Source: Mesostigma viride (lineage: Eukaryota; Streptophyta; Mesostigmatophyceae; Mesostigmatales; Mesostigmataceae). Taken from it: a stretch of DNA of 64,000 bases. This document shows, in pieces, positions 34,063 through 45,040 of the stretch. Where the stretch lies: positions 2,973,868 to 3,037,867 of the forward strand of contig RPFO01000130.1 of NCBI GenBank assembly GCA_009746045.1, written 5' to 3'. Position 1 is the first letter of the stretch, and each line of letters begins with the position of its first letter. The notes under the pieces were generated by a model that saw only the letters and a list, made by a program, of their open reading frames with translations, did not search any database and was not told the origin of the DNA. A program made the position numbers and the translations under genes.

Positions 34063-34910
34063 CTAAAATAGGCATCCTAGTGCAGTTTTGAACATGGAAA
34101 CGATAGGTAAGCATGGAGTATGGGCAAACATGCATGCTAACACTTATTCCAACCTGTGTGCCACCAATACCTGCCATAACCACTGCAGGTCCCTGCCGGA
34201 TATGATTGGAGACGACTACGCGCGGGCCGCGAGTACGGGGTTCACAACCTTATCATGCATGATGGAGCACGTATACCTTGGATTTCACCCTAGTATTTCA
34301 GGGGGGACTGCAACTGTACCCAAGCACTACATCCAAACACTTACATGTCTTGTTTCACCCAGGGACCCACAAGATAATGCTAAAAATAGCTGGTGACTAT
34401 TTTGAGTCACCAGTTTTTGGGCGGCTAGAATAAACATCCTAGTGCAGTTTTGAACATGGAAATGATAGGTAAGCATGAAACATGCATGATTATGTTTATT
34501 CCAGCCTATGTGGCACAAATATATGCCACAATAAGCGTAAATGCTTGCAGACCCACTAATACTGTGGTACTTATTTTTACATGCATGATGGACCTTGACA
34601 CAAAGTCAAAACATCCCAGCACTCCTAGATAAAGTAGTGACCAAGGGACCATGCATGCAGTAACACTGAAAATTGCCAACTAGAAATAGGTGGCACTGTG
34701 ACCATCACGGAGCAGATTTTCAAACTGCACAAGTTATGCATAAACATGAAAGCTAATAAGACATGACCATGAAACAATAACCCATGCAGGCTAACAACAT
34801 GAAACCAAATAACACATGCACAGGTGGGACCATGAAACAATAACCCAGGCTAACAACATGAAACCAAATAACACATGCACAGGTGGGTCCATGAAACAAT
34901 AACACACACT
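34063..34910. repeat. Subterminal repeats inside the piggyBac-like element
   Basis: A block with CATCCTAGTGCAGTTTTGAA occurs at about 34070 and 34436 (spacing about 365 bp). A 62-bp unit with GGCTAACAACATGAAACC is duplicated at about 34788-34910. Non-coding, on the 3' side of the transposase. Confidence 0.8.
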
Positions 34911-35005
34911 TCAAACCATGCCGGCCCATGGTGATACACGGCGCGCATGAGCGCGGGCAGGAAAGGCCAAATGCCATGCCACGTAGGCAACAAATGCTAG
35001 CATTC

Positions 35006-37429
35006 TTAGTCAGCCTCCGTAGGACTATATCCCAGGCGGACATGCTCCGCCCTGAGATGGCGGCGCCGCGCCACCCCCTTGAGCTTCCGGGTGGTGGCTG
35101 CTGCCCCCCTCGTGGTAGTGGCGCCCTTGAAATTCTTGGCGCATTCGCCACGCTGGGAGAGGCGCTGCCATACCCGCTGCTTCGTCACGTTGAAGTCCAG
35201 CCCCTCCACCTGCCCGGAGTGGAAGAGGCCGAAGCAGTTCCGCTCGCTGTTGCTGCAGAACGCCATGTCACAGTGCTCGCACATGACCGAGGTCTTGTGC
35301 TTCCTGCCTTGCGCGCAGCACAGTTGGCACAGCACCTGCTCCACCCACGGGATCTTCTTGGCGGGGTAGTGCAGGGGGCCAAATCGGCCCACCGTGCGGC
35401 TGAGGGGGATGTCCGCGGCCTGCAGCTCACGGATGGGCACGGTTGCGCCCGGCCACGCGTTCGCCTCGAGCTCCTTGGCCAGCACGCTCAGGAACCTCGA
35501 GTGGGTCATGGCGGTCTTGGACTCCGTGTGGATCATCACGTGCAGCAGGTAGCTGTTGGTGAGCACGTTGGCGAAGTGCCCCATCAGCAGGCGCACCCAC
35601 CACACCCTCGTCACAAGGGCCTTGCACACGTCGTACTCGGCGCAGTATTGGTCGCACACGTCCGTGGCCTTGTAGGTGAGCCAATACTCCACGATGTTGT
35701 GGGGTGCGGTCACCGTCTTCCGCACCCCGGTGTGGCCGCCGTGCCGGGTGACCGCCACCTCCGCAAGGGCGCCCAGCCCCTTGGAGAGGGTCCACACCGG
35801 CTTCTTGTCCTGCCAGCTGCACAGCAGGTGCCCCTCGTTGCTTGCCGCCCACGCGTAGTCACCCTGCTCCACCTCCTTCTTCTTGGGCATGAGCTTCGCC
35901 ACCTCATCGAAGGGCAGCCCCTTGCGGTTCGCGCAGATGGTGCCGACCACGCGGTGGCCCATCTCAGCGACTGAGTCGATGGCGCGCTTGCTCGTGTAGA
36001 ACCGGTCCATCGCGACGATGGCGGGGCGCTCGAGCACGGACACCATGCGCGTCACCACCTTGAACGTGTGGTCCTCCTCCTTGACCTTGTCGTAGGTCTC
36101 CACCTTGAGCAGGTAGCCCGTCTTGTCGTTCAGAGCGAACAGCTTGATGTGGAATTGCTCGGGCTTCGTGGGGTTGAAGCACTTCACGGGGGACATCTTG
36201 TGGCGCGTGGGGATGGAGCGCTCGTCCAGCGCGATGCGGTCCCCGGGCTTCACGTACTTGATGTACGCGGCGTTGAGGTGCTCCTCGAGCCACAGGGTCT
36301 GCCAGAGGATGTGCGCCCTCGGGTCAGTGTCGCGGGCAGGGCGCTGGGCAGTCGGCTGGCAGTGGAGGAAGCGTGCAATTTGCTCGAACCGCTTCTGCGG
36401 CATCACGTCTTGGAAGCAGACGGGCTTTGCCACACCCATCCCCTCGCTGGAAAAGTAGTCATCCCTCGAAGGGAACCTGCCCAGGGCCATGGTGATGACG
36501 ATGCCCAGAAATTTGCCCATCTCATGCATTGTCAAGGGGTGCCACTCACGCCCACCTGGCTTGCCCGCCCCCTTGAGCTCAGCATAGTCGTTGGTCTCCT
36601 TGACAATCTTAGCCACGACATCACGCTGGGACCAGAAAAGGGAGAACAGCCCGAGGGGCCCAAACTTGAGCTGGGCAGGGGAAAGGTTTTGATAGCAGGC
36701 GGTACCCGTCATCGGCGACAGCACCGGAGTATCGGGAAAAGTAAACACGCCTGGCTTGCCGAAACCAAATTTCCAGACGGTCTCGGCTGGCTCCTCAGTG
36801 GCAGGCGCATCGTCAGGAAAAAACGAATCATCGAGCTCAGCCTCACCGCTCGGCACCGGACCCTCCGCACCCTTCTGGTAAACAAAGTCGTCATCGGAAG
36901 CGTCCGAGACAACGCTCTCGCTGGCCGCCGCCTTGGTCTGACGGCGCCTTTTCGGGGCGTGGCTGATGGCTGGGTTCTTCTTCGGGTTGCCGACAGCGCG
37001 CTTCCCCGGCTCGCGTCGCTTGACCGGTGTGGGCAGCTCGATATCCTCGGATTTGTCGTCGTCGTCCTCGCCGGCGTCAGAATCGCTATCCTGGCCCTGC
37101 TCGCTATCATCGTCACTGCTACCTGCCGTTGGGACCTTCCTGGCTGCGCATTCTTTCACTAGAGCTTCGTACTCATCTGAGCTGCACGAATATATGAAAA
37201 TCTGCTCACGGGTGAATGGGTACGTGAGCTTGTCGTCCGGGAAATAGCAACGTGCACCATCTCCGGACCTGTTCACTGTCACTACCTTGCCCGGCAAACG
37301 TACCTCGCTGTGTTTTTCCCCATACTGCTGTATCGCCCAGTCTAGTCCGAACTTTTCCACAGGCACTGCAATGAAAATGCCCTTCTTTACCTTGAAAGTC
37401 CGTATATCTGCCTGCATTTCGTCCGCCAT
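35006..37429 (-). CDS. piggyBac-type transposase (DDE_Tnp_1_7 family)
   Basis: An uninterrupted 807-aa frame, longer than the ~600 aa insect enzyme because of an acidic N-terminal extension (DDDSEQGQDSDSDAGEDDDD) and an NLS-like KRREPGKRAVGNPKKN. The core starts near residue 240 (LSPAQLKFGPLGLFSLFWSQ; LTMHEMGKFLGIVITMAL). Catalytic Asp candidates are IALDERSIPT, AIVAMDRFYTSK and KATDVCDQYCAEYDVCKAL followed by RVWWVRLLMGHF. The C-terminus has a Cys-rich finger, CQLCCAQGRK...CEHCDMAFC then CFGLFH, as in piggyBac. It would cut and paste TTAA-flanked DNA and could supply the non-autonomous elements here. The start is the first ATG, 300 bp inside the element end. Confidence 0.93.
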   Translation of the reverse strand: MADEMQADIRTFKVKKGIFIAVPVEKFGLDWAIQQYGEKHSEVRLPGKVVTVNRSGDGARCYFPDDKLTYPFTREQIFIYSCSSDEYEALVKECAARKVPTAGSSDDDSEQGQDSDSDAGEDDDDKSEDIELPTPVKRREPGKRAVGNPKKNPAISHAPKRRRQTKAAASESVVSDASDDDFVYQKGAEGPVPSGEAELDDSFFPDDAPATEEPAETVWKFGFGKPGVFTFPDTPVLSPMTGTACYQNLSPAQLKFGPLGLFSLFWSQRDVVAKIVKETNDYAELKGAGKPGGREWHPLTMHEMGKFLGIVITMALGRFPSRDDYFSSEGMGVAKPVCFQDVMPQKRFEQIARFLHCQPTAQRPARDTDPRAHILWQTLWLEEHLNAAYIKYVKPGDRIALDERSIPTRHKMSPVKCFNPTKPEQFHIKLFALNDKTGYLLKVETYDKVKEEDHTFKVVTRMVSVLERPAIVAMDRFYTSKRAIDSVAEMGHRVVGTICANRKGLPFDEVAKLMPKKKEVEQGDYAWAASNEGHLLCSWQDKKPVWTLSKGLGALAEVAVTRHGGHTGVRKTVTAPHNIVEYWLTYKATDVCDQYCAEYDVCKALVTRVWWVRLLMGHFANVLTNSYLLHVMIHTESKTAMTHSRFLSVLAKELEANAWPGATVPIRELQAADIPLSRTVGRFGPLHYPAKKIPWVEQVLCQLCCAQGRKHKTSVMCEHCDMAFCSNSERNCFGLFHSGQVEGLDFNVTKQRVWQRLSQRGECAKNFKGATTTRGAAATTRKLKGVARRRHLRAEHVRLGYSPTEAD

Positions 37430-38233
37430 GTCTACGTCCGCGCTCCCCCCTTTTTTCGCATCCTTCGTTTTCGTACGTTTTTGTCAATTTTTTTTACCGC
37501 CAAAACCTGCATGCACCAGGGTACCCTGTTGACTTTGACCAGGGTTTCCACCCTGATACGGTGGTCAAATACGGTCAGACAAGTGTCCTACGGATAGAGT
37601 GAATCTAGATCTTTTGGGGGGTCTAGTTGGTTCCCGCCAAAACCTTCCCGCCAAATCCCTACAGGGCCCACAAACTCATGCCGAACGTGAGGCATGAGAA
37701 AAACTCGCAGTCGAAAATCGGCAGGAGGACGGTTTAGCTGGGCATAGCTTGATAGATCATGGGGAGTGCAGGTGCCCTGGCGCACCTAGCTAGAGCAAGG
37801 GTAGTTTACATTCCCACCCTTGCAGGAAGTATAGCCCTGAATGTATTAAAAGCCATATATGCCCCTTCTCAGGGATATGTGCTACATGTACTCCCCACGG
37901 AGTTATGTTCCTAATTAATTAATTAATTAATTAGCTGCCAGCCTGTGCACATGCTTGGTGCACCATGACATGAGGCAATACCATGAGCACATTCCTAAGC
38001 TTGCCCCCTGCAAATGGGCCAGAACAACGAAAAACAAATGCTAGATGCTTGAAGAAAACCACCACCAACTCTTTAACCATTATGAGCAGGTATGACCGCT
38101 TGTGGGAATCACTCATAGCCAACACCATGTCATGACGCTTATGGATAAAAGGTGCATCCTTCATAGTCATAATGACCTGATCCCTGTCATCTAGGAAGTA
38201 CAAGCCATGTTTAAAGGAGGCTAAACAGGTGGG

Positions 38234-38266
38234 CTATTAATTAATTAATTAATTAATTAATTAATT
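38234..38266 (+). mobile_element. 33-bp LINE-tail mini-insertion
   Basis: CTATTAATTAATT... only, flanked by AAACAGGTGGG on both sides (38223-38233 and 38267-38277). Z2 has a single copy and no insert. CTATTAATT is the last part of the LINE-D 3' end. Confidence 0.85.
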
Positions 38267-38661
38267 AAACAGGTGGGGATGTGATAAGTAACTCACATAT
38301 TCTCACCTTCCATACAACAACCTCGTTTTCCAGTTCAGTGTAGGCTGAAGAGCCATGACAGGCGTTTATGAGCTCGCCAGCTCCTTGCAACGGTGATGCC
38401 GCTCCCATGCAGCTAGGGTCCTTGACTACGCAATATAGAATGTCTACCGTGTGAAAACCTCCATACAGGAAGCGTAGCAAAGCCAGATGACTGCCCGATC
38501 ACTGATCGATTCTGGGTAGCTTTAGGAAGCATGGCATACGCAGCGTAAGGAAAACCATTGAAAGCTGTGGAAAATCTGATAGCACAACTGCAACAAGTGG
38601 AGAAAAAAATAGCAAGAAGAACCCAGAAACGGCGCCAAACGTTTCATGCCAGGTTCACTAA

Positions 38662-40549
38662 GGGGACATGACACCCGGGACTTTTTTGGCGCCAAAAAAG
38701 TCGCGCCGGTACCGACGGACCGTGAAATTGTGGTGCACAGTGCGCGCACCATGCGGAGGTGGCCATGGCGACGTGCGTTCCGTTAAAATATGGCTAATCC
38801 GGCGGGCGACAGGCCGAAAAATTAAGCCGGTGGTTAAAAGTGATGTTCTATTATGATGTTTCATAGCCAGATCTGCACTATTTGCAAATTCGCTGCCTTT
38901 GTTGGTACAGATTTGCACGGGGGTCTCATCCAACAATTTGGCCGCGATGAATAATCTAGCATGCGTGCCTGTGACGGTAGAACTCGATATTCGTGGGTTG
39001 TATTGATGCAGCAAGAGCCGTTCAGTAACGGACACCATGAAAGTAACCTAAGCGTCTTCGAGATCTGCGGCCATTTCCTGTCATTTCTAAAATGATTTCG
39101 TTCAGGCCTGCGCGATCCGCGGTTAATCCATCCATGGCTGGCTGGCTTTTCTTGCGCGCCTGGGTAGGAAACAATGCCGGCCGTGGTAGGTTGATTTGCA
39201 TGTCACCGCCCAGTCTGTTTGCGCTCTTAGTGAACCTGGCATGAAACTTTTGGCGCCGTTTCTGGGTTCTTCTTGCTATTTTGTTCTCCACTTGTTGCAG
39301 TTGTGCTATCAGATTTTCCGCAGCTTTCAATGGTTTTCCTTACGCTGCGTATGCCATGCTTCCTAAAGCTACCCAGAATTGATCGGGCAGTTATCTGGCT
39401 TTGTTACGCTTCCTGTATGGAGGTTTTCACGCGGTAGACATTCTATATTGCGTAGTCAAGGACCCTAGCTGCCTGGGAGCGGCATCACCGTTGCAAGGAG
39501 CTGGCGAGCTCATAAACGCCTGTCATGGCTCTTCAGCCTGCTGGAAAACAAGGTTGTTGTATGGAAGGTGAGAATATGTGAGTTACTTATCACATCCCCA
39601 CCTGTTTAGCCTCCATTACACATGGCTTGTACTTCCTAGATGACAGGGATCAGGTCGTTATGGCTATGAAGGATGCACCTTTTATCCATAAGCGTCATGA
39701 CATGGTGTTGGCTATATGAGTGATTCCCGCAAGCGGTCATACCTGCTCATAATGGTTAAAGAGTTGGTGGTTGTTTTCTTCAAGCATCTAGCATTTGTTT
39801 TTCGTGGTTCTGCCCCATTTGTAGGGGGCAAGCTTAGGAATGTGCTCATGGTATTGCCTCATGTCATGGTGCACCAAGCATGCAGGCTGGCAGCTATAAC
39901 AAGATGTAATATGGGCAAACTAGGTCAGAATGACCTGTAATTTGGTTGCAAGCTTCGTGATACATTAATTTAATTAATTGCACTTGTTTTGGCCCAGTTT
40001 GTGGTGGGCAAGGGTGTCTTTGTGGTGGTGTTTGAGCTCCAAACCACAAAAAGCAATCAATTTGTTTTTGCACATGACCATATTTCAATGTGGGTAAACG
40101 TGGTCAGAATGAGCTGAAACTTTGGGGCTGTGTGATTGCAACCCTGGGCCAATTTTGAATATAAGATTTGACCCCATTGCATGTGTCTATGATTTGATAT
40201 ATTTTTTTAGGCACGAAAAAATACGTGTTTTGGGCTAAATTATTTCAATGTGTCTAAACATGCTTATTCTGACCTGCAAACTAGCTGGAATTAATGGCAA
40301 GGGTTGCAATTAGATGGGAATATATGATTTGGCCACATTGGGTTTGCCCATTGTTCTAGGGAAAATCGGCCAAAAATAGCGTCTTTTCTATTTTTAGCAC
40401 ATAACTGTCACATGGTGGGGGGTAGTACCCCCCCAAGTGGTTGGAATTTTTTTTTTTTATCATATTTATGGTCCCCCATCATAACTGGATTTTTATCACA
40501 TGCCTAGGTATGGTTTCCAGAAAAGTGCCCTTTTGGGGTGTCATGTCCC
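38662..40549 (+). mobile_element. Z2: 1.9-kb non-autonomous DNA transposon, uninterrupted
   Basis: Ends GGGGACATGACACCC and GGGTGTCATGTCCC form a 14-bp inverted repeat. The palindrome GACTTTTTTGGCGCCAAAAA begins near 38680. It is preceded by CTAA (38658-38661), which is both Z1 sequence and a TTAA-like target. The 3' side lacks TTAA because it abuts W. Best available full copy of the family; no ORF recognised. Confidence 0.82.
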
Positions 40550-42521
40550 ATATAGTCCGGGAATGGGTTTTTGGCATTTTTTGACCCCTGAAAATGAAAA
40601 AAATCATAACTCATAGACCACAACTCCAAATACCCCCAACCAAGGTGCTAGGAATATCCGATATTCTGAAAGCCCTTGAAGTGTAGTACACTTCAAGGGC
40701 TTTCAGAATATGCAATAATATCATGAGTTTATAAAGTGGTTTGCAAGATATTTAATGTCAAAGTTGGCCAAAAGACGATCATTTTCAGGCAAGGGAAATC
40801 CCCTTAGTAGTTTACCCCTGCAGGGAGGGTTCAAAAAAATTATTCTGGGGTTGGACAATGTCAATTATGACACTTGAGCTCCCAAGAAAACCAGCATTTG
40901 ATTGAAAACAATGAGTAGAGCCCCTGCCAAAGGCAGGTTTAAGTAGTCATCTCGTCTCCCTCGCATGCAGGAGCAAGAGCCCCCCAAGGGTGGGATGGGT
41001 GGGAAGAAACAATTACGGGTCACAACCCGCCGACCATGCTTATCAAGCCTACCGTCAAAATGGAAAACGGCAAAACCAGAAATATCCTAACGCTGACAAT
41101 TTAATAATTCAGCCAGCCAGCTCATCTGTCACACGTCTGAGCTGTCAGGCCATGTGTACTCTTCGAATGCAACCCTGAACACACTACCCAACCAAGCAGC
41201 ACACCAATCAATTGGTGAGTGCTGGTTACATCAGATTTTATTACAGCTTTTTGACGCAACTTCCGTCAGCATTCAACACATGGCCGGCCGTTCAAACAAA
41301 CGGCGCCTGACTTACAAAAGGCAAAGCTAGTTGCCAGTAGGATTCCCCGGTAAACAACAAGCCGTCCCCATTCGTCTAACAAGCCTTTCTGCATGTACAG
41401 CCACAAGGTTGTGGCGGCCCTTTCTTTCCCGCATGCTGTTTAATAAACTATTTTCAGAGAAATCCGATAGATAGTGCCACCATGCTTTCCTTGGGTCAGA
41501 CCGCACGGATAGCCCAACTGACCTATATTATCCGCTCACTTACGTGTGTGGGTTACGCGCGCGTATGCAGCTATCCATGAACTGCCACACACTTATGCAT
41601 TGTATACATCCACATAGGACTGTCAAAAGTGCTGGAAAACAAAGAAGTTGCTAAACCAGCACCAACGGAATGGCATCCTCCAAAGAAACACCACAAACTG
41701 AGCAGATTTGGGGCTAATAGCACTCATACAGCAGGCATGGAAACCTGCTGCAAGAGGCACTGATACACTCGTGAAACAAAGATGCATAAACGACAGATTC
41801 CCGTGCAAACGACATGCAAACACGTTGCCGTACCTGGCTCGATCACGACCTTTCCGGGTTCTGCTGGCCGGGAGCCTCATATCTCACACGGGCTAATGCT
41901 TTCCAGGCATAGGCCGCCATAGCCTGATAATGCATGCATCCACCATGATTACCAGGTTGATGTTCTGTGCAAAGATGACCTATAAACGCATCCGAATTCA
42001 CAGGGACGCTGCTGCGGATGTCCAGTACCAAAACTGGGTGCTCGGGCTGGCGAAGCCTGCCCGGCCATAAGAAGAAAATCGAAATATGACGTGCCATTAC
42101 TCATCTGGTACTGGCGACCAAGAAATCAGTAATTCCCTACCTGTATTTTCCCAATGCTATACATCTGGCCACCCCTGACCTACGAAAATCACGCATCATC
42201 ATTCTGAGCAACATTCTGAACCGTTACAAGCCGCGAGACGCAAATTTCCATGACAACGGCACGCTGGCAGCCATATCTAGTTACGCGCGCGCCAGTGAAA
42301 ATTTCCCGCCAAAGTCACGTGATACTTTCTCAATACACGTTGTAATTACCAGGCTATGGCGAATATTACCCCCAAACCTATGCATCACCTTCGTCCCAAA
42401 GTGTTCCCAGACCCACCGGACAACTTACATCCGTCACGGGTGGCGCGGCGCTCCTGGAATTAAGCGCCGCGCCACCGGGGGTCAAACTGGGCGATATATC
42501 GCCCAGTTTCCGGACTATGGG
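40547..42521. mobile_element. W: TTAA-type non-autonomous transposon with strong hairpins
   Basis: Inverted ends CCCATATAGTCCGG and CCGGACTATGGG, followed by TTAA at 42522; the left TTAA was lost where W meets Z2 (shared CCC). Contains a 23-bp-stem hairpin (40661-40711), a 14-bp-stem hairpin of GGTGGCGCGGCGCT type (42439-42476) and TGGGCGATATATCGCCCA at about 42489-42506. No gene recognised. Confidence 0.7.
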
Positions 42522-43192
42522 TTAAGAGCTCAAAAAGACTGGGCGGTGACAATGATGCGGCAAATTAACGTACCACGGCCGGCATTGTTTCCTACCCAGG
42601 CGCGCAAGAAAAGCCAGCCAGCCATGGATGGATTAACCGCGGATCGCGCCGGCCTGAATGAAATCATTTTAGAAATGACAGGAAATGGCCGCAGATCTCG
42701 AAGACGCTTAGGTTACTTTCATGGTGTCCGTTACTAAACGGTTCTTGCTGCATCAATATAACCCACGAATATCGAGTTCTACCGTCGCAGGCGCGCATGC
42801 TAGATTATTCATCGCGGCCAAATTGTTGGATGAGACCCCCGTGCAAATCTGTACCAACAAAGGCAGCGAATTTGCAAATAGTGCAGATCTGGCTATGATG
42901 AAACATCAGAATAGAACATCACTTTTAACCATCGGCTTAATTTTTTCGCCTGTCGCCCGCCGGATTAGCCATATTTTAACGGAACGCACGTCGCCATGGC
43001 CACCTCCGCACGGTGCGCGCACTGTGCACCACAATTTCACGGTCCGTCGGTACCGGCGCGACTTTTTTGGCGCCAAAAAAGTCCCGGGTGTCATGTCCCC
43101 TTAAAATGTCCTCATTTGAGGACATTTTCTTGCAGTGATTAGACATCAAGGTCGTAGATATTTTGCCCTTGCACTTGCCCACACTCAATCCT

Positions 43193-43264
43193 GCTCACAC
43201 GCACACGCACATGCACACGCACACGCACACGCACACGCACACGCACACGCACACGCACACGCAC

Positions 43265-43296
<32 letters not shown>

Positions 43297-43401
43297 GCAC
43301 ACGCACACGCACACGCACACGCACACGCACACGCACACGCACACGCACACGCACACGCACACGCACACGCACACGCACACACACACGCACACACACACGC
43401 A
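43193..43401. repeat. (CACACG)n microsatellite
   Basis: About 200 bp of CACGCA/CACACG. Reading frames across it have no stops but carry no information. 43105-43192 and 43402-43560 show nothing recognisable. Confidence 0.95.
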
Positions 43402-43559
43402 CACGACCACGACCATGGAAGTAACTAATGTCTAACTAAATTAGTTGTTTCACAACTACAATAGAATAGTTGTCGATCTCACTTCATATGTCTTAATGGA
43501 TCTATGATTCTATGTTGTTGCTTGATTATTATGGCAAGTATAACACAACAATCGAACAC

Positions 43560-44716
43560 TTTTGACACACCCACACACCTTGGCACAACTCAGGGTGGCC
43601 CTATGTGGTCGCTTGATGTGCCATAGTAAGTTAGACTAGTTCTCGGCAAATCACGGCTCATCAATCACACAACCATGCCAAGACTTTATTGAAAACTTGA
43701 ACACAATTCAGGTGGCCCTATGTGGTCGCTTGATGTGCAACAATTTAAGTTAGACTTGCTCATGGCAAATCATGTTTCCCACATTATTAGGCACAGGCGC
43801 CTGGGCCTAGCCGGGCACCTGGCCCGCACAGATCAGGTAGACACATCAGATAGACTAGCTGGCACCAATTAAGCCCGCCCAGCCTGGGCGATATGTCCTC
43901 ACCTGGCGTGCCCCAGGCCGCGCGCGGCAGGGCCGCCACCCGTGGACTTTTTCGTGCAAGACTCGGCATGGACATGTGCTACACTAGACGTGACGGGCTC
44001 ACCCCCGGGCAGCCTCCTGGTGTGTCTGTAATATGGAGGCAGATGGTACGCAAGGATAGATGGCAAGTAGTGATGAAGGAGACCCGACCCCCAAGTCTGT
44101 GGGGGCTTCGCGTGTGACCGCGTATGGCATTCATAGCGATTCGGGCCGCGGTGCCCACACCCCTGTGACTAGGACCTAGATAGCTTACACCATCCATTCC
44201 ATCCCATTTTCCCCTCCCATGCACTGAGGACTTATGCTCACGTGACGCAGTCACACCGGTGTCTATTAATTAATTAATTAATGGCAAATCATGGGTCAGC
44301 AATCACACAACCATGCAATGATTGAAACTTGAACAGTGACATGCAATTCAGGTGGGCCCTATGTGGTCGCTTGATGTGCCATAGTACTTAAGTTAGACTT
44401 GTTCATGGCAAATCACGGCTCATCAATCACACAACCACGCAATGACTTTATTGAAAACTTGAACACAATTCAGGTGGCCCTATGTGGTCGCTTGATGTGC
44501 AATATCGATAAGTTTGACTTGTTCATGGCAAATCACGGCTCATCAATCACACAACCATGCAGTGACTTTATTGAAAACTTGAACACAAATCAGGTGGCCC
44601 TATGTTGTCGCTTGATGTGCCATAATAAGTTAGAAGTAGTTCATGGCAAATCACCACGGCTCATCAAGCACACAACCACACAAAGACTTTATTGAAAACT
44701 TGAACACAATTCAGGT
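43560..44716. repeat. Tandem repeat, ~120-bp unit, about six copies, interrupted by LINE-D
   Basis: Units share TGGCCCTATGTGGTCGCTTG, near 43593, 43707, 44349, 44475 and 44597, with CATGGCAAATCACGGCTCAT between. The array ends at CAGGTGGCC near 44717. Confidence 0.9.
43775..44280 (+). mobile_element. LINE-D 3' fragment in the 120-bp repeats
   Basis: About 506 bp matching LINE-D from VSHIIRHRRLGLAGHLA to the stem-loop and ATTAATTAATTA tail. Target duplication ATGGCAAATCATG at 43762-43774 and 44281-44293. Small indels break the frame. Confidence 0.92.
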
Positions 44717-45040
44717 GGCCAGCTGTCGCAGCTGGTTCCAAGCATCGATGGTAGAGTGCTCTTTCTTAATCAGTTTTTGATAGTCGTCCCAGCTGCATTC
44801 CTGCAATTTCTCCTCTGGAACAACCTCGAGAAGGAACCCGCCGGTGATACAATTCTACAGTCGGTCGCCTTGGGAGCGTTGCCCTCGGCGTCTTTCATTG
44901 TGACGATGACGAGAGCTTTAATGTGCCTATAGTCAACTAAGCCAGCATTCAGCATCCTCTGGGAGAATGCTGGATGCCCGGACGTGTCTTCTACCATCCC
45001 CTGACGAAGTCTGTCACTCAGCTGTTCTGCGTCTTCAGTT
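44711..45040 (-). pseudogene. Unrecognised protein fragment
   Basis: Minus-strand coding-like sequence opening near EDAEQLSDRLRQGMVEDTSG, then HPAFSQRMLNAGLVDYRHIK, ALVIVTMKDAEGNAPKATD and, after a one-base shift near 44835, LLEVVPEEKLQECSWDDYQK and AWNQLRQLA. Its composition is that of a folded protein, unlike the surrounding repeats. I know no family for it. It could be a host exon fragment or a piece of an element not otherwise present; a stop in frame lies just upstream. Confidence 0.45.

Larger units (their letters stand above)
33659..37733 (-). mobile_element. piggyBac-like DNA transposon, apparently autonomous
   Basis: 4.08 kb bounded by a TTAG duplication (33655-33658 and 37734-37737); the uninterrupted site CTCCCCTTAGCTGGG is present in F-2 near 33073. 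The left end CCCCCTCAACCGTC resembles the end of the non-autonomous element at 59596 (CCCTTCAACTGTC). The right end begins inward ACCGTC and seems a few bases short. It carries one intact 807-aa transposase on the minus strand. A TATAAATAGC then CCCCCTCAGGGGG hairpin lies near 33837-33865. Confidence 0.88.
33288..37932 (+). mobile_element. F-3: 3' fragment of F, split by the piggyBac-like element
   Basis: Begins in the final ORF1 codons (GACCTACCTTCAGCTCCGG), passes into the 3' UTR, is cut at 33658 and resumes at 37734 to a (TTAA)n-like tail. Target duplication AGCTGCCAGCC at 33277-33287 and 37933-37943. Confidence 0.88.
29777..43100 (-). mobile_element. Z1: non-autonomous TTAA-type DNA transposon broken up by at least six insertions
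   Basis: Its pieces are 29777-30005, 30369-30855, 37933-38661 and 42526-43100, about 2 kb in sum and collinear with Z2 in reverse. Ends are GGACATGACAC (29777) and GTGTCATGTCCCC (43100), followed by TTAA at 43101. Between the pieces lie a LINE-B fragment, a LINE-D fragment, F-2, F-3 with its piggyBac-like element, Z2 and W. No gene seen. A GGCGCC-centred palindrome lies near the right end (about 43060-43085). Confidence 0.8.

Noticed and set aside
34928-35974. 348-codon plus-strand frame, and 36068-37162
   Set aside because: Antisense of the piggyBac-like transposase; composition and phase follow its GC-rich third codon positions.
41623-42097. Frames of 60-85 codons inside W
   Set aside because: No motif, overlapping on both strands, and not distinguishable from chance frames.
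43193-43401. CRISPR-like or telomeric array
   Set aside because: Plain (CACACG)n with no spacers; the motif is not a known telomere repeat. No CRISPR array was seen anywhere.
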